The translations under genes and the position numbers were made by a program. A stretch of 28,477 nucleotides of DNA, from contig JAJYJD010000009.1 in assembly GCA_021789755.1 (NCBI GenBank), positions 1 through 28,477 on the forward strand, written 5' to 3'. This document shows positions 23,905-28,477 of the stretch, piece after piece. Positions within the stretch are counted from its first letter, which is position 1. Each line of letters starts with the position of its first letter. The notes beneath the pieces were generated by a model. That model saw nothing but the letters and a program-made list of their open reading frames with translations. It ran no database searches and was not told the origin of the DNA. The stretch is from Bacteroidota bacterium. Its GTDB lineage: Bacteria > Bacteroidota > Ignavibacteria > Kryptoniales > JAKASW01.

Positions 23905-24261
23905 CTAACATCCCCTTGATTCTTGCCCTAAGATTGTGAACTAACTACGAGAAAGTCAAGGCCTGAACGTTATTCTCCGCTTAAGTCGGTTCGGACGGAT
24001 CTGCGAAAATAGTGGGCAGTTAGAGAATTGTACTCTCATTTCCCGAACACCCCCGCACAGGAGTGAGGGATCAAGAACACGCATGGATCTATGGGGTTCG
24101 GAATCGGAAGCAAGACCGCCCGAAATACCCATCTGCGAGTGGCGAGGGACCGTGAGCCACAGGATTTTCCGCGATTTACAGGTCGCCCTCGAGGGATTTG
24201 TTGCACTTCAGGAACACACCCGAGAAGTTCCGGACAGCTTCGATTTGAAAACGAATCCGAA
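23905..24261. other. 357-base intergenic region between nrdJ and the lipoprotein gene (both minus strand)
   Basis: No gene was seen. It must contain the end of the nrdJ transcript and the promoter of the lipoprotein-beta-helix operon. A palindrome CCCTCGAGGG (24186-24195) is visible. A minus-strand TTGACT (23959 down to 23954) is a fair -35 candidate, but the hexamer 17 bases on (CAATCT) is a poor -10. No clear U-tract terminator follows nrdJ. Confidence 0.45.
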
Positions 24262-26991
24262 TCAGGAGCAGCCGCTGGTGGATCCGCAGTTCAGGCACTT
24301 GTAGCAGGAGCCGCTCCTTATCATGATCGACCCGCACTCGTGGCACGGCGGCGCGTCTGCCTGCTCCTGAAAGACTTTCTTTTCGGTTTGTTCGAGGGTA
24401 ATAGAGAATTCACTCTTTCCTTCGGTCTTTGGTTCGGCCACAATCGAGTCGACGATGACCGATGCCGGCTGCTCCTCGCGGGGCAGGAACTTCAATCCCA
24501 TCCACCTGAAAATGTAGTCCAGAACGGATTTTGCTATCGGGACTTCCTTGCTGTTGGTGAAGCCCGAGGGCTCGAAGCGCATGTGACTGAACTTGTCGAC
24601 AAGAACCTTAAGCGGTACGCCGTATTGGAGGGCGAGGGAGATGCCGGTCGCGAAGCCGTCCATCAGTCCGCTGATCGTCGAGCCTTCTTTGGACATTGTT
24701 ATGAATATTTCGCCGGGAGTGCCGTCTTCGTAGAGCCCGACTGTGATATAACCTTCGTGTCCGCTTATGCTGAATTTGTGAGTGATGGCGTTCCGTTCAT
24801 CCGGGAGCCTTCGTCTGCTGACCCGCGTGGCAGATACCGACTTTTCTTCCTTGCTGCCGTCGTCTTTCTTTGTGCTCAGCGGCTGGGTCCTCTTTGAACC
24901 GTCACGATACACGGCGATTGCTTTGAGGCCGAGCTTCCAGGCTTCGATATATGCCTGTTCGATATCTTCGACAGTGGCCTCGGTAGGGAGGTTGACGGTT
25001 TTTGAAATTGCGCCCGACAGGAACGGCTGCACGGCAGACATCATCTTTATATGGCCCATGTAATGGATGGAACGGGTGCCGTTGACGGCCTTGAATGCGC
25101 AGTCGAAGACAGGCAGGTGCTTGTCCTTGAGGTGCGGGGCGCCTTCGATGGTGGCATTGTCGTCAATGTATTTCACGATCTCGTCGATTTGTGTCTCGGA
25201 ATAGCCGAGCGTTTTGAGGGCGAGTGGTACGGTGTTATTGACTATTTTCATGTAACCGCCGCCGACCAGCTTCTTGTATTTGACCAGGGCAATGTCCGGC
25301 TCCACGCCGGTGGTGTCGCAGTCCATCATGAACCCTATCGTTCCTGTCGGAGCGAGCACGGATATCTGTGAATTACGATAGCCATACTCTTTTCCGATGG
25401 TGAGGGCATCGTCCCACACGTTTGTCGCCGTCTCGGTAAGATACTCGGGGATTGCGTCGGCCTTTATCTTGTCGACGTGGGCTCTGTGTTTTCTAATAAC
25501 GCCCAGCATCGGCTCCCTGTTGACCTCGTATCCTTCGAACGGGCCGATGGTTTTCGCGATCAGTGCGCTCTGTCTGTAGCCTTCTCCCGTCATCAGTGCT
25601 GTGATCGCACCGGCATATGCTCTGCCGGCGTCGCTGTCGTAGGGCAGACCAAGCGACATCAGGAGTGCACCTAAGTTCGCGTATCCGATTCCCAGCGGTC
25701 TGAATGCGTGGCTGTTTTTTTCGATGGACTTGGTCGGATAACTCGCGTTGCCGACGATGATTTCCTGTGCAGTGATCGTGATCTCTACGGAATGAAGGAA
25801 AGAATCCACGTCGAACGAGCCGTCTTCCTTCCTGTATTTCATCAGGTTCAGGGAAGCGAGGTTGCATGCGCTGTCATCGAGGAACATATACTCGCTGCAC
25901 GGATTCGATGCGTTGATCGGAGCCGTGTTGGGAGAAGTATGCCAGCCGTTCACCGTCGTGTGGAATTGCATTCCGGGATCGCCGCTGATCCAGGCCGCCT
26001 CTGCGATTTCTCGCATAAGTTCGCGTGCGGGGTACGTGCCGGCGGATTTGCCATCCCTCACGTTTTTCGTGGACCAGTCTTTGTCCTCCAGGACTGCGCG
26101 CATGAAGTCGTCTGTGGCCCGGACGCTGTGGTTTGCGTTCTGGAACTGGACCGAATCGTAAGCTCCGCCCGGGACATTGAAGCCGGGGTCGTAACCCGCG
26201 TCAATCAATGCCCAGGCTTTCTTTTCTTCCTCTGATTTGCTTCTGATGAAGTCGAGCACGTCGGGATGATCTGCGTTGAGTATCACCATCTTTGCGGCGC
26301 GGCGCGTCTTACCGCCGGATTTGATCACTCCCGCGAATGAGTCGAACCCGCGCAGGAACGAGACCGGACCAGAAGCAGTACCACCACCGGAAAGCCTTTC
26401 CTTTGAGGAACGGAGGCTCGAGAAGTTCGTGCCGGTTCCGCTTCCCCACTTAAACAACATTCCTTCCGTTTTCGCGAGATCGAGGATTGATTCCATCGTA
26501 TCTCTGACGGAGTTGATGAAACATGCCGAGCATTGCGGTCTTTCTTCAATGCCCACGTTGAACCACACCGGGCTGTTGAAAGAGACATACTGGTTGGCAA
26601 GGATAAATGTGAGTTCATCGTAGAAAGCCGAGGCGTCCTCGGTCGAAGCGAAATAGCCGCCGCGTATTCCCCATTGGGTGAACGTGCGTGCGACCCGGTC
26701 GACAAGCTGCTTCACACTTGTCTCTCTTTCGGGAGTCCCGAGCTGACCGTGGAAATATTTCGACACGACGACGTTAGTGGCTGTCATGCTCCAAAAATCC
26801 GGGACCTCTACATCCGCCTGCTGGAAAATTATCTCCCCCTTTTCGTTCGAGATTGCAGCCGTTCGCTTCTCCCAATTTATTTCATCGAACGGATGAATCC
26901 CTTTCTTGGTATAGTAACGCCTCACGACGAGGCCGCCCCACTTTGACTGTGCCTTGGTATCTTCCATGACGAACGTATCAGTGTATCCCAT
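24262..26991 (-). CDS. nrdJ: Vitamin B12-dependent (class II) ribonucleotide reductase
   Basis: It reduces ribonucleotides to deoxyribonucleotides using adenosylcobalamin to generate the thiyl radical, and so works with or without oxygen. The 909 residues contain the N-terminal redox cysteine region QCSACF (C154/C157) and the FKWGSGTGTNFSSLR block (180-194). The active-site signature NPCSEYMFLDDSACNLASLN starts at N363, with C365 and E367. APTGTIGFMMDCDTTGVEPD lies in the barrel. A Cys-rich tail (residues 883-908, CHEC...CYKCLNCG...GC) probably carries the shuttle cysteines and a zinc knuckle. Length suits the large NrdJ type. ATG 26991 follows a strong GGAGGAG. It is transcribed alone, with a sigma-70-like promoter about 170 bases upstream. 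Confidence 0.96.
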   Translation of the reverse strand: MGYTDTFVMEDTKAQSKWGGLVVRRYYTKKGIHPFDEINWEKRTAAISNEKGEIIFQQADVEVPDFWSMTATNVVVSKYFHGQLGTPERETSVKQLVDRVARTFTQWGIRGGYFASTEDASAFYDELTFILANQYVSFNSPVWFNVGIEERPQCSACFINSVRDTMESILDLAKTEGMLFKWGSGTGTNFSSLRSSKERLSGGGTASGPVSFLRGFDSFAGVIKSGGKTRRAAKMVILNADHPDVLDFIRSKSEEEKKAWALIDAGYDPGFNVPGGAYDSVQFQNANHSVRATDDFMRAVLEDKDWSTKNVRDGKSAGTYPARELMREIAEAAWISGDPGMQFHTTVNGWHTSPNTAPINASNPCSEYMFLDDSACNLASLNLMKYRKEDGSFDVDSFLHSVEITITAQEIIVGNASYPTKSIEKNSHAFRPLGIGYANLGALLMSLGLPYDSDAGRAYAGAITALMTGEGYRQSALIAKTIGPFEGYEVNREPMLGVIRKHRAHVDKIKADAIPEYLTETATNVWDDALTIGKEYGYRNSQISVLAPTGTIGFMMDCDTTGVEPDIALVKYKKLVGGGYMKIVNNTVPLALKTLGYSETQIDEIVKYIDDNATIEGAPHLKDKHLPVFDCAFKAVNGTRSIHYMGHIKMMSAVQPFLSGAISKTVNLPTEATVEDIEQAYIEAWKLGLKAIAVYRDGSKRTQPLSTKKDDGSKEEKSVSATRVSRRRLPDERNAITHKFSISGHEGYITVGLYEDGTPGEIFITMSKEGSTISGLMDGFATGISLALQYGVPLKVLVDKFSHMRFEPSGFTNSKEVPIAKSVLDYIFRWMGLKFLPREEQPASVIVDSIVAEPKTEGKSEFSITLEQTEKKVFQEQADAPPCHECGSIMIRSGSCYKCLNCGSTSGCS

Positions 26992-27375
26992 GCGACTCCT
27001 CCAATTTATCTTGAATAGTACGCCGTTCTTGCCCTCGCCGATCGTGGTAACCGGCTTTTTAGCTTCATCAGCTTAAACGGTAAATTTTACTGCCAGAAAC
27101 GCTTCAACGACAAGAATCCCAGACCCTCTACCCTCCACGCGGCAAGAGAGTCGACCTGCAAATTATCGTCAAGCTTCAGGAAAGTCAAGAAATTTAGCTT
27201 AAGAATTGACTTCAACACAAACTTTGTTTGGTGTTTTCCAAAAATTGGCTGGAGCCGCGCCTGAGGGCCTTGAGAAATTGGTTTAAGCCCAGCTTTTGAT
27301 GACTTACTCATAAGAAAGGTCGGACGGGATCACTTCCGCTCGGATTGCGAAAGGGCCGGCTGGCGTCGTCCCAGC
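26992..27375. other. 384-base region upstream of nrdJ: promoter and leader
   Basis: It holds the nrdJ promoter candidate (27160-27188) and a leader of about 160 nt. No cobalamin riboswitch was recognised, and no clear NrdR-box pair. A 74-codon minus-strand frame (27311 down to 27087) lacks a ribosome-binding site and contains the promoter candidate, so I do not call it a gene. GCCGGCTG/CAGCCGGC (27355-27362/27377-27384) is a hairpin overlapping the stop of the upstream kinase. Confidence 0.5.
27160..27188 (-). promoter_or_regulatory. Sigma-70-like promoter for nrdJ
   Basis: On the minus strand TTGACT (27188-27183) and TAATTT (27165-27160) are separated by exactly 17 bases, close to the consensus at both boxes. 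Transcription would start near 27152 and leave a leader of about 160 nt before nrdJ. Confidence 0.5.
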
Positions 27376-28477
27376 TCAGCCGGCTGAAGCACTAAGGAGG
27401 TGGTCGACAACCTTCGTCATCTCGCCCGTGCTATAGGGTTTCGGAATGAACGCATCGGCATATTTTCCAAGAATGCTCTCGAGATCAGCGAGCTCGCTAT
27501 AGCCCGTACAGATCAATACTTTTGGAGCGCGGGATAACTTCTTAATCTCAAGGCAGGTGTCCTTTCCACCCATCCCCGGCATAACCATATCGAGCACAAC
27601 CAGGCTGATGTCGGGATTCTGCTTAAGACTTTCGAGGGCCTGCAGGCCGTCATTGGCCGTGATGACGGTGTAGCCATGTTCGCTGAGAATGTCGTAACCA
27701 AGCTGGCGCACGTCATCTTCGTCGTCGACTACGAGAACCTTCACGCCTTTTGGTTCGAACGTATTTGCCGTCATATGTTCTTCGGGCAATGCTCCTTTCT
27801 CGGAGAAGCGCGGAAGAAATATCCTGACTTTAGTTCCGATGCCCGGCGTTGAATCAACCTCGATGTAACCCTTGTGGTGCTTCACAATGTTGAACGCCAT
27901 GCTGAGACTGAGTCCCGTGTACATCTTGACGCGCTTCGTTGTAAAGAAGGGTTCGAAGATTCGTCTCTTTATTGTATCGTCCATACCCAGTCCATGGTCC
28001 TCGATTTCCACATAACAGTAATCCCCGCCGCCGACGTGAACGGGGGCGGACTTCGGCATTGTTCCTGGGCTTACAACGCACCTAACGGTGCCGCCGTTTT
28101 CCATCGATTCGGCGGCGTTGGTGAGAACGGCCATCAAAACCTGCCTGAGCTGAGACGTGCTGATCCGGGAGTATACGGGCTTACCGAACGGTGTCATGAG
28201 GACGGAGTACCGGTCTCCGTGCATCTTCCTGAATTCGGCGGCGATATCGCTGCAGAATCCGTTCAGGTCGACGACATCAAGGGTTTTGGTATCGAGCTGG
28301 GAAAAGCCGAGGACTTCTTTCACGAGCTCGGTTGTTCTCCTCGAGGAGTTTTCAATTATTTCCGCGTAATGATGCTCTTTCGAGTTCTGCGGCAGCTTCC
28401 TCTTGAGAAGCGCGGCGTAACCGGTTATACTCCCGACGATGTTGTTCAGGTCGTGCGTGAGAGAAGAAGCGAGTTTC
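27376..28477 (-). CDS. Hybrid histidine kinase with C-terminal receiver domain (5' truncated by window edge)
   Basis: The frame runs open to the window edge, so the N-terminal sensor part is missing. From the edge it shows a HisKA dimerisation domain with H-box SLTHDLNNIVGS at 28458-28423, then the HATPase domain: N-box VLTNAAESM, G-box EDHGLGMDD, F-box FEPFFTTK, and a G2-like GIGTKVRIFLP. After a linker comes a response-regulator receiver domain: DDEDD acidic pocket, phosphoacceptor Asp in LVVLDMVMPGMGG, conserved CTGYS, and PKPYS with the invariant Lys. The kinase would autophosphorylate on the His and pass phosphate to its own receiver. No DNA-binding output is present, so a further partner is expected. 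An internal GTG at 28323 is not the true start. Signal sensed unknown. Confidence 0.95.
   Translation of the reverse strand, partial: KLASSLTHDLNNIVGSITGYAALLKRKLPQNSKEHHYAEIIENSSRRTTELVKEVLGFSQLDTKTLDVVDLNGFCSDIAAEFRKMHGDRYSVLMTPFGKPVYSRISTSQLRQVLMAVLTNAAESMENGGTVRCVVSPGTMPKSAPVHVGGGDYCYVEIEDHGLGMDDTIKRRIFEPFFTTKRVKMYTGLSLSMAFNIVKHHKGYIEVDSTPGIGTKVRIFLPRFSEKGALPEEHMTANTFEPKGVKVLVVDDEDDVRQLGYDILSEHGYTVITANDGLQALESLKQNPDISLVVLDMVMPGMGGKDTCLEIKKLSRAPKVLICTGYSELADLESILGKYADAFIPKPYSTGEMTKVVDHLLSASAG

Noticed and set aside
24091..24897. 268-codon plus-strand frame overlapping the end of nrdJ
   Set aside because: It is an antisense shadow of nrdJ, rich in Arg, without a start signal.
27087..27311. 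74-codon minus-strand frame upstream of nrdJ
   Set aside because: No ribosome-binding site, low-complexity content, and the best nrdJ promoter lies within it.

Overview
The window reads as chromosomal DNA from a member of the Bacteroidota/Chlorobi/Ignavibacteria part of the FCB group, most likely an Ignavibacteria-like lineage. Three large secreted proteins end in the 'YPNPFNPTT ... SGIYFYK ... KMLMLK' type IX secretion (T9SS) sorting domain. A PorD/DUF4835 protein and a PorV/PorQ-like protein are also encoded. Most genes start behind clear AGGAG sites, which fits the Chlorobi/Ignavibacteria side better than classical Bacteroidetes. The assignment is inference from protein families; no marker gene for taxonomy was compared. 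No CRISPR array, insertion sequence, phage or integrase gene was seen.

Layout. 1-421: the end of an unidentified gene, then tRNA-Ala(CGC) and the small bacterial SRP RNA with its U-tract. 422-1008: unexplained, apparently non-coding. 1009-4528: RNase G with an acidic insert, methylglyoxal synthase, and a phosphofructokinase carrying both residues typical of the pyrophosphate-dependent type. 4529-9377: two tandem paralogous nine-heme c-type cytochromes, each with signal peptide, Ig-like N-terminal domain and T9SS tail. They are separately transcribed but share a 15-nt upstream element at exactly the same distance from the start codon. 9401-10362 (minus): rnhB-yraN. 10453-12501: NfeD protease plus slipin, a known membrane pair. 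12582-13292 (minus): a small lipoprotein.

13488-17283 (plus): an envelope operon of PorD-like protein, PorV/PorQ-like protein, and an outer-membrane protein with an N-terminal helix-hairpin-helix domain. 17299-17997 (minus): unknown secreted protein. 18088-19292: HAD phosphatase and a convergent peptidoglycan amidase. 19496-23904 (minus): propeller lipoprotein followed by a 1016-residue T9SS beta-helix protein. 24262-26991 (minus): B12-dependent ribonucleotide reductase. 27376-28477 (minus): 5'-truncated hybrid histidine kinase with a C-terminal receiver domain.

How it fits together. The theme of the accessory genes is export to the cell surface. T9SS-linked outer-membrane proteins are encoded a few kilobases from three T9SS cargo proteins, two of which are multiheme cytochromes. 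The most interesting reading is a T9SS-delivered extracellular electron-transfer pair under a common regulator. Housekeeping genes (RNase G, RNase HII, MgsA, PFK, NrdJ) fill the rest. PPi-PFK, MgsA and an oxygen-independent class II ribonucleotide reductase fit an anaerobic or facultative fermentative/respiratory lifestyle.
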